Assembly: GCF_003963535.1 (NCBI RefSeq)
Contig: NZ_CP034539.1
Location: 9,858,001 to 9,922,000, forward strand
DNA: 64,000 bases
Reading direction: 5' to 3'
DNA from: Streptomyces cyaneochromogenes
Lineage (GTDB): Bacteria; Actinomycetota; Actinomycetes; Streptomycetales; Streptomycetaceae
In this document: positions 1 through 7,863 of the stretch, one piece after another
Position numbering within the stretch: the stretch's first letter is position 1
How the letters are laid out: every line of letters starts with the position of its first letter
Position numbers and translations under genes: made by a program
Notes under the pieces: model-generated
Told to the model about the DNA's origin: nothing
Databases searched by the model: none
The model's input: only the letters and a program-made list of their open reading frames with translations

Positions 1-153
1 ATCGACGTGCCCGAGACGAACGAGGCAGCGGTGGCCCTCGTCGAAGAGGCCGGCTTCACACCGTCCTTCGAAACGGCCCGGATGTACACGGGCCCGGTGC
101 GGCCGTACGCTCAGGAGCGGGTCTTCGGCGTCACCACGCTGGAACTCGGCTAG
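1..153 (+). CDS. GNAT-type acetyltransferase, C-terminal fragment (cut by window start)
   Basis: The first 50 codons are open in frame 1 and end at TAG (151-153), so this is the 3' end of a gene that begins before the window. The visible text contains ETNEAAVALVEEAGF, the usual helix after the acetyl-CoA pyrophosphate loop of GNAT enzymes, and then MYTGPVRPYAQERVFGVTT. The latter resembles the C-terminal extra domain of YitH-like acetyltransferases (a second GNAT-like domain). The substrate cannot be told. The family is fairly sure; everything upstream is unseen. Confidence 0.6.
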   Translation: MDVPETNEAAVALVEEAGFTPSFETARMYTGPVRPYAQERVFGVTTLELG

Positions 154-217
154 CGGGCCCCGGCGGGACCTTCCCGGAACGCCGGCGTCCGGGCCGTACG
201 GTGCTCGAAACCGTGCG

Positions 218-703
218 TCAGCCCGTTCGCCGGTGGAACCGGAAGTGCAGCGCCCGGATGTCCTGCGCCAACTCGGGCACCGGCCCCTCCACCGCCACGC
301 CCGGCGCGACCTCCTGGACCGGCAGCGTCCGCACCGGCGCAGCGGGCACCCCCAACTCGGTCAGCCATCCGGCCAGTTGCTCCGAAGAGGCGACGTACAC
401 GATGCGTCCCAGGCCGACCCACGCGTGCGCGGCCGCGCACATCGGGCAGTGCTCGCCGGAGGTGTAGACGGTCGCGGCCGCCCGCTCCTCGGGCGACATG
501 TGGGCGGCGGACCAGCGGGCCAGCTCGAACTCGGGGTGGCGGGTGCGGTCGCCCGAGGCCACCCGGTTGTGGTCCTCGGCGAGCACCGCGCCGTCCGCTC
601 CCACCAGGACCGAACCGAACGGCTCGTCACCGGACTCCAGCGCCTCGGCCGCGAGCTCGACGCACCTGCGCAGGTACGGCAGTTCGGTGTCCTTCACGAC
701 CAT
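218..703 (-). CDS. Nucleoside/guanine deaminase family protein (CDA fold)
   Basis: This 161-residue protein has the zinc-site signature of the cytidine/deoxycytidylate deaminase superfamily: H56-P57-E58 (the HxE element with the proton-shuttling Glu) and C86-P-M-C89 inside EHCPMCAAA. The phrase EPFGSVLVGADGAVLAEDHNR is typical of the guanine/adenosine deaminase branch. It would hydrolyse an exocyclic amino group of a purine or pyrimidine base in the cytosol. The ATG (703) is the only sensible start. It lies 42 bp downstream of, and codirectional with, the MFS gene, so the two may be cotranscribed. The exact substrate is not determinable from the sequence. Confidence 0.85.
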   Translation of the reverse strand: MVVKDTELPYLRRCVELAAEALESGDEPFGSVLVGADGAVLAEDHNRVASGDRTRHPEFELARWSAAHMSPEERAAATVYTSGEHCPMCAAAHAWVGLGRIVYVASSEQLAGWLTELGVPAAPVRTLPVQEVAPGVAVEGPVPELAQDIRALHFRFHRRTG

Positions 704-745
704 GGCGTACGGCCCTCCTCGCGGCGCGATTCCTCCCGGAGCTCC

Positions 746-1945
746 CTATGATCGCCGACGCACGGCCGGAAAGGCGTGCCGACGGCCCAGCACCACCGTG
801 ACCAGCGCCCCCACGACCAGCGGCAGCGACGTCCACGGCAGGGCACCGGCACCGAGGTGTTCCAGGGCCACACCTCCGGTGAGCGAGCCCGCCGCGATCC
901 CGGCGTTGTAGACCGTGGTCTGCAGGGACGTGGCCACATCGGCATGCGCGGGACCCGAGGCGTCGACCAGCGCGGTCTGGATCAGCGTCGGCGCCCCGCC
1001 GAAGGCGACGCCCCACAGGGCCACGCAGGAGAGCAGAACGGCCGGAGTCCCGGCGAAGCCGCCGAGGACGGGCATGACCGCCGAGCAGAGGGCGAGCGCG
1101 CCCAGCAGGGCCGGCCGAAGGCACCGGTCGACCAGGACGCCGGTCAGCCAGATCCCGGCGACCGTGGCCGCCCCGAAGACCAGCAGGACCAGGCCCGTAC
1201 GCCCGAACCCGGCATGCGCCGCGAACGGGGCGACGTAGGTGTACATCACCTGGTGGCCCAGCAGCAGGAGCAGCGTGACCGACAGGACGACCGGGATCCC
1301 CGGGAGTCCGGCCACCCGGCGCAGCGGCAGCCGCGCACCCGGCGGCTCGCCCGGGAATCCGGGCACCCGCCACCGCACCCAGGCCACCAGCAGCACCGCG
1401 AGCCCGGCCAGGGCGCCGAACGCCGCGCGCCAGCCGACCACCTGGGCGAGCGCGGCCCCGGCGGGCACGCCCAGCGACAGTGCCAGCGTGATCCCGGCGA
1501 GCACGATCGCGATCGCCCGCCCGCGCCGCTCGGCCGGCACCATGCGGGCCGCGTACCCGACGAGCATCGCCCACAGCGTGCCGCCCGTCAGCCCGGCCAC
1601 GAGCCGGGCCGTGAAGGTGAGGCCGTACGACGAGGACAGCGCGACCACCGCGTTGCTCGCCGCGAAGCCCAGCAGCGTCCCGACGAGCACCGGGCGCCTC
1701 GGCAGCCCCCGCAGCAGGACCGTGAGCGGGATCGCGCCCGCGAAGGAGGCCACCGCGTATCCCGTGACCAGGAAGCCGACCTGTGCCTCGGACACTCCGA
1801 GCGCCGGGGCCATTCGGGGCAGCAGTCCCGCCGGGAGCAGCTCGGTCACAACGGCGGTGAAGGCCGCGGCGGACAGGGCGAGCAGCCCGGACCAGGGCAG
1901 CGACGTGGGCAGGGCTCGGCCCTTGGCCATGGTTGTGGTGGACAT
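746..1945 (-). CDS. MFS transporter, DHA1-type drug/metabolite exporter
   Basis: The 399 residues contain about 12 hydrophobic segments. The segment ending VTELLPAGLLPRMAPALGVSE followed by GFLVTGYAVASF is the usual first loop and helix 2 of DHA1 exporters (arabinose efflux/chloramphenicol resistance group), and RGLPRRPVLVGTLLGF is the motif-A loop. It probably exports small molecules by proton antiport. It is divergent from a MerR regulator, with the MerR-like operator in the shared promoter, so a MerR-controlled efflux pair is the natural reading. The ATG at 1945 sits about 7 nt after a candidate -10 box, suggesting a leaderless mRNA. Confidence 0.88.
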   Translation of the reverse strand: MSTTTMAKGRALPTSLPWSGLLALSAAAFTAVVTELLPAGLLPRMAPALGVSEAQVGFLVTGYAVASFAGAIPLTVLLRGLPRRPVLVGTLLGFAASNAVVALSSSYGLTFTARLVAGLTGGTLWAMLVGYAARMVPAERRGRAIAIVLAGITLALSLGVPAGAALAQVVGWRAAFGALAGLAVLLVAWVRWRVPGFPGEPPGARLPLRRVAGLPGIPVVLSVTLLLLLGHQVMYTYVAPFAAHAGFGRTGLVLLVFGAATVAGIWLTGVLVDRCLRPALLGALALCSAVMPVLGGFAGTPAVLLSCVALWGVAFGGAPTLIQTALVDASGPAHADVATSLQTTVYNAGIAAGSLTGGVALEHLGAGALPWTSLPLVVGALVTVVLGRRHAFPAVRRRS

Positions 1946-1951
1946 GCGACC

Positions 1952-1983
1952 ATGTTCGAACCCTCACATCAGTGTGAAGGCAA
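1952..1983 (-). promoter_or_regulatory. MerR-type promoter/operator for the MFS gene
   Basis: Reading leftward, TTGCCT (1983-1978) and GAACAT (1957-1952) are separated by 20 bp. Between them lies the imperfect inverted repeat CCTCACA-N4-TGTGAAGG (1962-1980). A long 19-20 bp spacer holding a dyad is the hallmark of promoters activated by MerR proteins through DNA twisting. The predicted start point falls on the A of the MFS ATG (1945). The assignment to the adjacent MerR gene is inference. Confidence 0.55.
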
Positions 1984-2013
1984 GGGTGACCTTCGAGTCC
2001 CGAAGAGGCGGAC

Positions 2014-2403
2014 ATGAAGATCGGTGAACTCTCCCGCCGCACCGGCGTGCCCACCAGACTGCTGCGCTACTACGAGGAACAGGGCCTGCTCCACCCGGAC
2101 CGTACGGACAACGGCTACCGGGACTACGCCGAGTCCTCGGTCCAGGACGTCCAGCAGATCCGCGGGCTCCTCGACTCGGGGCTGACCACGGAGATGATCC
2201 GCACGATCCTGCCCTATCTCTCCGGCCCCGACGAGATCCTGCTGCCCGCCGAGCACCTCACTCCGCGGACCGCCGCCCTCCTGCAGGGGCACATCGACCG
2301 CATCCAGGCCCGCATCGACTGTCTGGCCCGCAACCGCGACCGGTTGAGTGCCTATCTGGCGGCCGTACGGCCGGAGCCCGACGCAGAGATGGTTGACCGG
2401 TAA
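2014..2403 (+). CDS. MerR family transcriptional regulator
   Basis: This 129-residue protein has a classic MerR winged HTH at residues 1-70: MKIGELSRRTGVPTRLLRYY, then EEQGLLHPDRTDNGYRDY. It is followed by a long dimerisation helix ending near residue 118. The C-terminal region is short and has no cysteine, so it is unlikely to sense metals or redox; a small hydrophobic ligand or drug is more likely. It is divergent from the MFS exporter and shares the operator at 1962-1980. The ATG is preceded by GAGGCGG. Its role as activator/repressor of the exporter is inferred from layout. Confidence 0.9.
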   Translation: MKIGELSRRTGVPTRLLRYYEEQGLLHPDRTDNGYRDYAESSVQDVQQIRGLLDSGLTTEMIRTILPYLSGPDEILLPAEHLTPRTAALLQGHIDRIQARIDCLARNRDRLSAYLAAVRPEPDAEMVDR

Positions 2404-2443
2404 AACTGTTGCCCAGGGCACCGCCCGATGCTGGAGTGACCCC

Positions 2444-3220
2444 ATGGATCATGCCTCGATACTCGCCCTGTACGACCGGGACATGCGCGAGGGCGCACAG
2501 CCGGACAGCCCCGACGCCCGGATCGAGCGGATCGGCGGTGTGGTCCGCCAGGTGTCCTCGGCACGCGGCTGGAACGGCGTCGTGTGGTCCGACCTGGACG
2601 CGGCGAGCGCCGACGCGGCCATCGCCGAGCAGATCGCCCAATTCACCGGGCTCGGCCGCGAGTTCGAGTGGAAGCTGTACGGGCACGACCTCCCCGTGGA
2701 CCTCGGACAGCGGCTCAGGGACGCCGGGTTCACGGCCCAGCCCGAGGAGACACTGATGATCGGCGAGGTCGCCGCGCTGACCCTGGACGCCGAGCCGCCG
2801 GAGGGCATCCGCGTGCTGCCGGTGACCGACGCGAAGGGGGTCGACCTCGTCGCCGAGGTGCACGAGAAGGCGTTCGGCACCGACAGCTCCCGGATGCGCC
2901 ACCAACTGCTCGCCCGCCTCGCGGCCGATCCTGACTCGGTGGTCGCCGTGGTCGCGCTGGCCGGGGACACACCGGTGAGCGCGGCCCGTATGGAGCTGGT
3001 CCCGGGCACCCGGTTCGCCGGACTGTGGGGCGGCGGCACCGTCGAGGCCTGGCGTGGCCGTGGCGTCTACCGTGCCCTGGTGGCCCATCGTGCCCGCGCC
3101 GCCGTGGACCGCGGTTACCGCTACCTCCAGGTCGACGCCATGAGCGCCAGCCGCCCCGTCCTGGAGCGCCTCGGGTTCACACCGCTGACCACCACGACGC
3201 CGTACGTGTACGTGCCGTAG
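2444..3220 (+). CDS. GNAT family N-acetyltransferase
   Basis: The 258-residue protein has a C-terminal GNAT fold. The acetyl-CoA pyrophosphate loop is RGRGVYRAL (about residue 204), followed by the helix AHRARAAVDRGY and strand YLQVDA, then the terminal LERLGF element. The N-terminal 115 residues are less conserved and probably form a second, degenerate GNAT half. The start was set at ATG 2444; the frame is open further upstream but that stretch overlaps the MerR stop and has no better site. It begins 40 bp after the MerR gene. The acetyl acceptor is unknown. Confidence 0.82.
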   Translation: MDHASILALYDRDMREGAQPDSPDARIERIGGVVRQVSSARGWNGVVWSDLDAASADAAIAEQIAQFTGLGREFEWKLYGHDLPVDLGQRLRDAGFTAQPEETLMIGEVAALTLDAEPPEGIRVLPVTDAKGVDLVAEVHEKAFGTDSSRMRHQLLARLAADPDSVVAVVALAGDTPVSAARMELVPGTRFAGLWGGGTVEAWRGRGVYRALVAHRARAAVDRGYRYLQVDAMSASRPVLERLGFTPLTTTTPYVYVP

Positions 3221-3240
3221 CGGGAGCGGACGGAAGTTCG

Positions 3241-3807
3241 GGCAACGGCGTCCGGGCCGACCTGCTGGACCGCGACGCCCTTCTCCGCGCGGTCGACGGC
3301 CGGCACTTCGACACCGTGATCCACGCGGCGACCGCGCTGCGCAGGCCGCCGACGCGCTGCGCATCGCCGCAACCGCCCCCCTGATCGAGGCCGCGCGGGC
3401 GACCGGGGCCCGACGGCTGGTGTCCGAGTCCATGGTCCTCGGATACGGCTACGGCGACCACGGCGACCGGATGATCGTCGAGGACGACGTCTTCGGCCCG
3501 CCCGGACGCTCCCGGGAGCTGGAACGCCACATCGCGGCGATGCGCGTGAAGGAGCAACTCACCTTCGGTGCCGAGGGGTTGGAGGGTGTCGCGCTGCGCT
3601 TCGGCCTGTACTACGGCCCCGGCGGCACCGACGCCCTCCTGCCCCGGTGAGGCGTACAACATCGCCGACCGCACTCCGATGGGCTTCGGGGCCCATGTCC
3701 GGTGCGTGGCCGAGGAGTTCGGGCTGCCGCAGCCGATGACGGTGCCGCTGTGGCTGACGAGGCGCGACGGACTCGCCGCGATGCGGGCGCCCGTGGGGCA
3801 CTCATGA
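3241..3807 (+). pseudogene. Remnant of an NAD-dependent epimerase/dehydratase
   Basis: Fragments of an SDR-extended enzyme lie in order but in different frames. VRADLLDRDALLRAVDG and FDTVIHAATAL end at a stop near 3384. LIEAARATGARRLVSESM, then VFGPPGRSRELERHIAAM and VALRFGLYYGPGGTDALLPR, end at 3650. EAYNIADRTPMGFGAHVRC runs to 3807. The N-terminal Rossmann GxxGxxG strand is missing, the region between ALR and LIEA is compressed, and the YxxxK pair is not visible. At least two frame breaks plus 5' loss make a working enzyme impossible. No transposon scar was found. Confidence 0.75.
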
Positions 3808-3849
3808 CGCCGGGGCGTTCATGGACAGAGGGCCCGGCGTTCATGGCGT

Positions 3850-3879
3850 CGGGGCGCGCATGACGTCATGCGCGCCCCG
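3850..3879. terminator. Perfect 30-bp palindrome, likely bidirectional terminator
   Basis: Positions 3850-3864 are the exact reverse complement of 3865-3879 (CGGGGCGCGCATGAC against GTCATGCGCGCCCCG). It lies between the decayed epimerase gene and the converging glsB-like gene. In RNA it would form a very stable GC hairpin from either strand. There is no T-run, as is common in Streptomyces terminators. Confidence 0.6.
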
Positions 3880-3906
3880 TGTCCGTCCCGCTCTCCTCGT
3901 ACGAGG

Positions 3907-4170
3907 TCAGCGTCGAGCCTTCGCACGGTCGAGCGCGGCCACGCCCAGTGCGGCGAGGCCGATCTGGAACAGCCACTCGATCCAGTCGACGCCGTCGGTG
4001 TCGGCCACGTCGAAGCCGGCCGCGAGGGCCGAACCGAGCAGCGCGGCCACGATGCCGACGAGGATCGTCCACAGAACCCCGATGCGCTGACGGCCCGGAA
4101 CCACGAGGCGCCCCAGCACACCAATGATGATGCCGATAACAATGGCACTGATGATGCCCGAGATCTCCAT
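3907..4170 (-). CDS. GlsB/YeaQ/YmgE family membrane protein (transglycosylase-associated)
   Basis: The 87-residue protein has three predicted membrane spans. The first, ISAIVIGIIIGVLGRLVVPG, carries the family signature GxxGRLxxPG; WTILVGIVAALLGSALA and FQIGLAALGVAAL follow. YeaQ/YmgE proteins are small inner-membrane proteins linked to general stress in many bacteria; their biochemistry is unresolved. The start MEISG (4170) was preferred to an in-frame ATG nine codons upstream because the AGGAGGAAGAGGG ribosome site sits just before it. The nearest upstream gene on this strand ends about 70 bp away. Confidence 0.85.
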   Translation of the reverse strand: MEISGIISAIVIGIIIGVLGRLVVPGRQRIGVLWTILVGIVAALLGSALAAGFDVADTDGVDWIEWLFQIGLAALGVAALDRAKARR

Positions 4171-4239
4171 TTCGCCCTCTTCCTCCTGTCCCCGCACTGA
4201 CTCGGGTTCCCCCTGGAGGCAGGGACAGTCCGTTCCGCG

Positions 4240-4815
4240 TCAACCAGTGGCCGGAACCGGGCCGCCCGAGACCCCCACACCGTTCACGGCCCACCCGGTG
4301 GCGGCCACCAGCTCGGTGGCGATGTCGATCACCGAGCGGCCGTCGGTCGCCACATGCAGCACGTCCGCGGGCGCACGCTCATCCAGGAGCCGGGCCTTGC
4401 GGGCGCTGTTGCGCATCTCGTGCTCCAGCTCCGAGCCCAGCTCGCGCCCGGTGAGCCGTTGTCCGGCCGTCTCGTCGGTGGCGGTGAGCAGAACGCGGAC
4501 GAGCCGTACGCCGTCCCCCATGGCCCGGCGGAACATGGGCGCGCTCTCGTCGAGCACGCTGATGGTGTTCGTGTAGACGAGCCGCCGGTATCCGAGCTCG
4601 GCGTAGTTCCCCCACACGGCAGCCAGGTTCCGCTCGGTGATCCCGGCCCGGTGCGTGTCGCCGGCCGGTGCCGGATGGACGTATCCCATGAAGTCGCCGT
4701 CGATCACGGCGTGCGCGACCCGCGCCGCCCGCAGCCGAGCCGAGACCTCCCAGCCGACGGTGGTCTTGCCGACCCCGGCGCGTCCTCCGATGAGGAGTGC
4801 TTCCGTGTGATCCAT
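4240..4815 (-). CDS. P-loop NTPase / nucleotide kinase-like protein
   Basis: The 191-residue protein begins MDHTEALLIGGRAGVGKTTVG, a clear Walker A (GRAGVGKT, near residues 11-18) at the extreme N terminus as in small-molecule kinases. VIDGDFMGY supplies an acidic residue in the position of a kinase substrate-binding Asp. The remaining region has an arginine-rich lid-like segment (RLTGRELGSELEHEMRN). It probably phosphorylates a small metabolite, possibly an antibiotic or sugar, but no close family is recognised. ATG 4815 was chosen over one nine codons upstream so that the P-loop starts where the family usually has it. It is divergent from the aminoglycoside-phosphotransferase-like gene. Confidence 0.65.
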   Translation of the reverse strand: MDHTEALLIGGRAGVGKTTVGWEVSARLRAARVAHAVIDGDFMGYVHPAPAGDTHRAGITERNLAAVWGNYAELGYRRLVYTNTISVLDESAPMFRRAMGDGVRLVRVLLTATDETAGQRLTGRELGSELEHEMRNSARKARLLDERAPADVLHVATDGRSVIDIATELVAATGWAVNGVGVSGGPVPATG

Positions 4816-4892
4816 GACGGCAGCGTGCCCGGACGCGGGCATCCTTGGCGAGTGGTTTTGGCTCGTGCTCGGCGCGGTCGGTGGAGGTGCTG

Positions 4893-5642
4893 ATGGAGGA
4901 GTGGGTGCTCGGAGGCGGGGCCGTCAACGAGGTCGTCCGGGTGGGGGCGACCGTGCGGCGTCCGCCGTCCGAACGGTCGGAGTACGTACGGGAGTTGCTC
5001 GGGCTCTTCGCGGAGAAGGGGTGGGCAGGGGCGCCGCGCCGCCTCGGGGTGGACGAGCGGGGGCGGGAGGTGTTCGGGTACGTCGAGGGGCGGGCGGCCG
5101 TCACCGCCCGGGAGCGGGCCGCGGCCTGCGCGGACGCCGGACTGGTGCGGGTCGCTCAACTCGTCCGGGAGTTCCATGACCTGACGCACGGCACGCCGTC
5201 GGCCGCCGACCGGGACGTCGTGTGCCACAACGACCTCGCCCCCAAGAACACGGTCTACACGGTGGACGGCGCCCAATGGCGGCCGACCGCCTTCATCGAC
5301 TGGGACCTCGCCGCGCCGGGAGACCGCGTGCACGACCTCGCCCATGTGTGCTGGCAGTACCTGGACCTGGGACCCGGAGTCAGCGATGTCCCCGAGGCGG
5401 CCCGCCGGATCGCGCTGGTCTGCGACGCGTACGGGCCGTTCGGGTCGGGTGGCGGTAGCGCCGGGATCGTCGACGTCATCCTGTGGTGGCAGGACCGCTG
5501 CCGGCGGGGGATCGAGGCCGGCGCGGCGCGCGGGGAGCCCGCCATGGTCGGGCTCCGGGAGCGCGGGGTGGTGGGCGAGGTGCGGAGCGCGTACGCGTGG
5601 GTGGCCGATCACCGGCGTGAGCTGGAGGCCCTCCTGGGCTGA
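4893..5642 (+). CDS. Aminoglycoside phosphotransferase-like kinase (APH family)
   Basis: The 249-residue protein has the APH/choline kinase catalytic signature CHNDLAPKN (H112, D114, N119) followed by the metal-binding FIDWDLA (D136-W-D138) and VHDLAHVCWQYLDL. These give ATP-dependent phosphorylation of a hydroxyl on a small molecule. The N-terminal lobe is short (about 100 residues), with GWAGAPRRLGVDERGREVFGYVEG as its strand-rich end. ATG 4893 has GGAGG 5 nt upstream; a TTG at 4845 is in frame but has no ribosome site. Many Streptomyces homologues have no tested resistance function, so the substrate is left open. Confidence 0.82.
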   Translation: MEEWVLGGGAVNEVVRVGATVRRPPSERSEYVRELLGLFAEKGWAGAPRRLGVDERGREVFGYVEGRAAVTARERAAACADAGLVRVAQLVREFHDLTHGTPSAADRDVVCHNDLAPKNTVYTVDGAQWRPTAFIDWDLAAPGDRVHDLAHVCWQYLDLGPGVSDVPEAARRIALVCDAYGPFGSGGGSAGIVDVILWWQDRCRRGIEAGAARGEPAMVGLRERGVVGEVRSAYAWVADHRRELEALLG

Positions 5643-5654
5643 CGCGTGCCGGCG

Positions 5655-6305
5655 TCAGGCCGCAGGTCCGCTGGACCCGGACCGCGGGGCCGTCGACTCC
5701 GGTGACGCGGTCTCATCGACCCAAGAACTCACCTGGCCGTCCTGCTTCAGCGCGACATGCAGCCCGTTGTTCTCGCCGTACGCGCTACGGCCGTTGGCGA
5801 CGAGGGTGTCGATCTGTACGCCGTCCACGAGGACGTCGGCCTCGTAGTGGTTGAGGGCGAGCCGGTAGACCTTCGCCGTCGTCACGCCGTCCGCCAGGGT
5901 CGGGGTGGCGACCAGGACGCGCTGGACGGCCGGCTCGGGCTTCGGTTCGGCCCGCTCGACCCAGGACGTGACCTGGCCGTTCGGCTGGAGGGTGACGTGC
6001 AGCCCGTTGTGCTGGGCGTGCGTGGGCATGCCCTGGGTGTAGAGGGTCCCGTACCGCGTGCCCTTGGCCCAGATCTCCGCCTCGTAGCGGCTCTCTCCGG
6101 TGCGGTACACCTTCGCCCGGCTGACCTGGTCCGCGAGTTTCACCGTCTTCACGTGGACGCGCTGGGCCTTGGAGTGGTGGCTCGCGGATGTGACGGGTGC
6201 GGTGGCGGGTGCCTCGACGGCGAAGGCGCCGGCGGCCGAGACGGCCAGCACGGCGGTGACACCGGTGGCGACGAGGGCGGTGCGCAGGGTGCGGGGAGCA
6301 CGCAT
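5655..6305 (-). CDS. Secreted protein with two tandem 70-residue repeats
   Basis: The 216-residue protein has a Sec signal peptide (arginine-rich start, ALVATGVTAVLAVSAAGAFA, cleavage near residue 29). The mature part is two copies of one module, residues 48-117 and 128-197, in register with an exact 80-residue offset. AKVYR appears at 64 and 144, NGLHV at 100 and 180, and QVTSWVE/QVSSWVD at 111 and 191. The modules are rich in short beta strands. A disordered Ser/Pro tail ends the protein. No catalytic motif is visible and no family is recognised; an extracellular binding role is possible. It converges with the APH-like gene (12 bp gap). Confidence 0.75.
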   Translation of the reverse strand: MRAPRTLRTALVATGVTAVLAVSAAGAFAVEAPATAPVTSASHHSKAQRVHVKTVKLADQVSRAKVYRTGESRYEAEIWAKGTRYGTLYTQGMPTHAQHNGLHVTLQPNGQVTSWVERAEPKPEPAVQRVLVATPTLADGVTTAKVYRLALNHYEADVLVDGVQIDTLVANGRSAYGENNGLHVALKQDGQVSSWVDETASPESTAPRSGSSGPAA

Positions 6306-6464
6306 CAGTGGGTCGTTCCTTCGGTGGGGTGTGTTTCGACGCGTTCGACGCTACGGACCGTCCATCAAGGAACCCCATACGTCATGTAACAGCTATTCGT
6401 CGCATGTGCCTCGAAACAGACAAACTGCGCCGATTGGCTCGGGGAGCTGTGCGCGCGCATCGAC

Positions 6465-7124
6465 ATGGCGCGTCAGTCGGTGACCCAGCATCTGGCCGTC
6501 CTGGAGGCCGCCAACCTGGTCAGCACGGTGCGGCGGGGGCGGGAGAAGCTGCACTACCTCAATCCGGTCCCGCTGCACGAGATCCAGGAGCGGTGGATCG
6601 ACAAGTTCGAGCACCCGCGCCTGCGCGTACTGGGAGCCGTGAAACGACGAGCCGAGGAAGCCATGACCGACAGGCCCGCATTCGTGTATGTCACCTACAT
6701 CGAGAGCACGCCCGAGAAGGTCTGGGACGCGCTCACCGACGCCGACCTGACCGCAGCCTTCTGGGGCCACAGCAACGTCTCGGACTGGCGGCGCGGCTCG
6801 CGCTGGGAACACGTCCGTACGGACGGCTCGGGCATCGCCGATGTGGTCGGCACGGTCGTGGAGAGCGAGCGCCCGAGCCGCCTGGTCACCACCTGGGTGG
6901 CGCCGGACGAGGAGGGGCAGGAGGACAAGTACTGCAGGGTCACCTTCGACATCCAGCAGCACGCCGAGATCGTCCGGCTCACCGTGACCCATGAGGACCT
7001 GCCGGACGAGAGCGCGCGCGCCGACGTGTCGTCCGGCTGGCCGGCGGTGCTGTCCAACCTCAAGTCGCTTCTGGAGACAGGCCACGTCCTGCCGCAGGAA
7101 CCGTGGCTGATGCCGACCCGCTGA
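6465..7124 (+). CDS. ArsR-SRPBCC fusion regulator, N-terminally truncated
   Basis: Residues 1-66 are the second half of an ArsR winged HTH (MARQSVTQHLAVLEAANLVS, the recognition helix and wing). They are followed by an SRPBCC/AHSA1 domain from about residue 72 (FVYVTYIESTPEKVWDALTD) to the end. Full-length relatives carry about 35 more residues with the ALADPTRRRLL helix. Here the reading frame continues upstream as a recognisable LGELCARID, but no start codon precedes ATG 6465 and a stop lies at about 6387. The first HTH helices are therefore missing, so DNA binding is doubtful. The gene may be dying or may express only the SRPBCC part. Confidence 0.75.
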   Translation: MARQSVTQHLAVLEAANLVSTVRRGREKLHYLNPVPLHEIQERWIDKFEHPRLRVLGAVKRRAEEAMTDRPAFVYVTYIESTPEKVWDALTDADLTAAFWGHSNVSDWRRGSRWEHVRTDGSGIADVVGTVVESERPSRLVTTWVAPDEEGQEDKYCRVTFDIQQHAEIVRLTVTHEDLPDESARADVSSGWPAVLSNLKSLLETGHVLPQEPWLMPTR

Positions 7125-7155
7125 GCGGGGCTGTCGGGGAAGGGGGGCGCGAGAA

Positions 7156-7181
7156 GGCCGGTCCGCGGGTGCGGACCGGCC
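7156..7181. terminator. GC stem-loop between convergent genes
   Basis: An 11-bp perfect stem (GGCCGGTCCGC with GCGGACCGGCC) encloses a 4-nt loop. It sits between the stop codons of the ArsR-SRPBCC gene (7124) and the SPW protein gene (7208), so it can serve both directions. Confidence 0.75.
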
Positions 7182-7207
7182 GGCGTGGCTTCCTCTGCGG
7201 TGTGCTC

Positions 7208-7648
7208 CTACGGCCTCGGGGTGCTCTTCGCGGCCGTACCGGCGCACAGCAGGCCCAGGCACACGGCCAGTGCGCCGATGATGATGTTGTTGAGGACGAC
7301 GCCCGCGTCCGGGCTGTCGCCGACGATCCAGGGCGCGATGATCATCCAGACGCCCATCGCGCAGAAGGCCCAGCTGAGGCCGTACATGCGCTCCGGAGCC
7401 CGGGTGAACCCGAGGGCCAGCAGGCCGATCGCTATCCCCATGATCAGGTTGTGGGTCACGAGCGGGGGCTGGCTGGTCGTGTAGTGGAGTATCCAGGGGG
7501 ACACCGCGCAGTACAGACCGAGCAGGAAGACCGGTCCGTCCACGAGCGCCACGTCGCGACCGCCGAGCATGCGGGCGTAACGGTCCCGCATTTCGGATAC
7601 ATCAGGGTGGGCGGTTATGTCACCTCTGGTGGGCTGCACGTTGGCCAT
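7208..7648 (-). CDS. SPW-repeat membrane protein
   Basis: The 146-residue protein has four hydrophobic spans and the two motifs that define the SPW family: SPWIL at residues 50-54 and its second copy APWIV at 105-109. The repeats are each about 55 residues and related by duplication. The start MANVQPTRGD (7648) has AAGGAG about 7 nt upstream, and the first 30 residues are cytosolic and charged (SEMRDRYARMLGGRD). The function of SPW proteins is unknown; they are common in actinobacteria and often near stress genes. Upstream is an A/T-rich patch (7720-7745), unusual in this genome, that could hold its promoter. Confidence 0.85.
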   Translation of the reverse strand: MANVQPTRGDITAHPDVSEMRDRYARMLGGRDVALVDGPVFLLGLYCAVSPWILHYTTSQPPLVTHNLIMGIAIGLLALGFTRAPERMYGLSWAFCAMGVWMIIAPWIVGDSPDAGVVLNNIIIGALAVCLGLLCAGTAAKSTPRP

Positions 7649-7776
7649 GACTCGTCTCCTTTGACTCGCAGGCCTGACCGCGTCTGGTGCGGTATGCGGT
7701 AAGCGCCGCCTAGGCAACATTCTGCGCTTATTTTTTCTTTATGTGTAGAGCTCGTCGGGTTCATGACGATGGTGCC

Positions 7777-7824
7777 GATCGACGGCGGTGGCGATCGACT
7801 GGGGTGTCGATCGACTGGGGTGTC
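7777..7824 (+). repeat. Three tandem 16-bp repeats with TGTCGA boxes before the DGPF-ECF42 operon
   Basis: Units start at 7777, 7793 and 7809. The second and third are identical (GATCGACTGGGGTGTC); the first differs at 4 positions; a fourth begins at 7825 and decays. TGTCGA occurs at 7805-7810 and 7821-7826. From memory, TGTCGA is the -35 element of ECF42-dependent promoters, so the repeats probably contain the autoregulated promoter of the operon downstream. The ribosome site AGGAGG follows at 7849-7854. Confidence 0.55.
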
Positions 7825-7863
7825 GATCCGGGGGCGGACCGTTCGTGTAGGAGGTGAGAGACC

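Noticed and set aside
2258..3433. Minus-strand open frame across the GNAT gene
   Set aside because: It has no domain, and the plus-strand GNAT gene has the correct acetyl-CoA motif.
3800..3849. Short repeats GGCGTTCATGG before the 30-bp palindrome, considered as a mobile-element end
   Set aside because: Only two imperfect copies, with no transposase or target duplication nearby.
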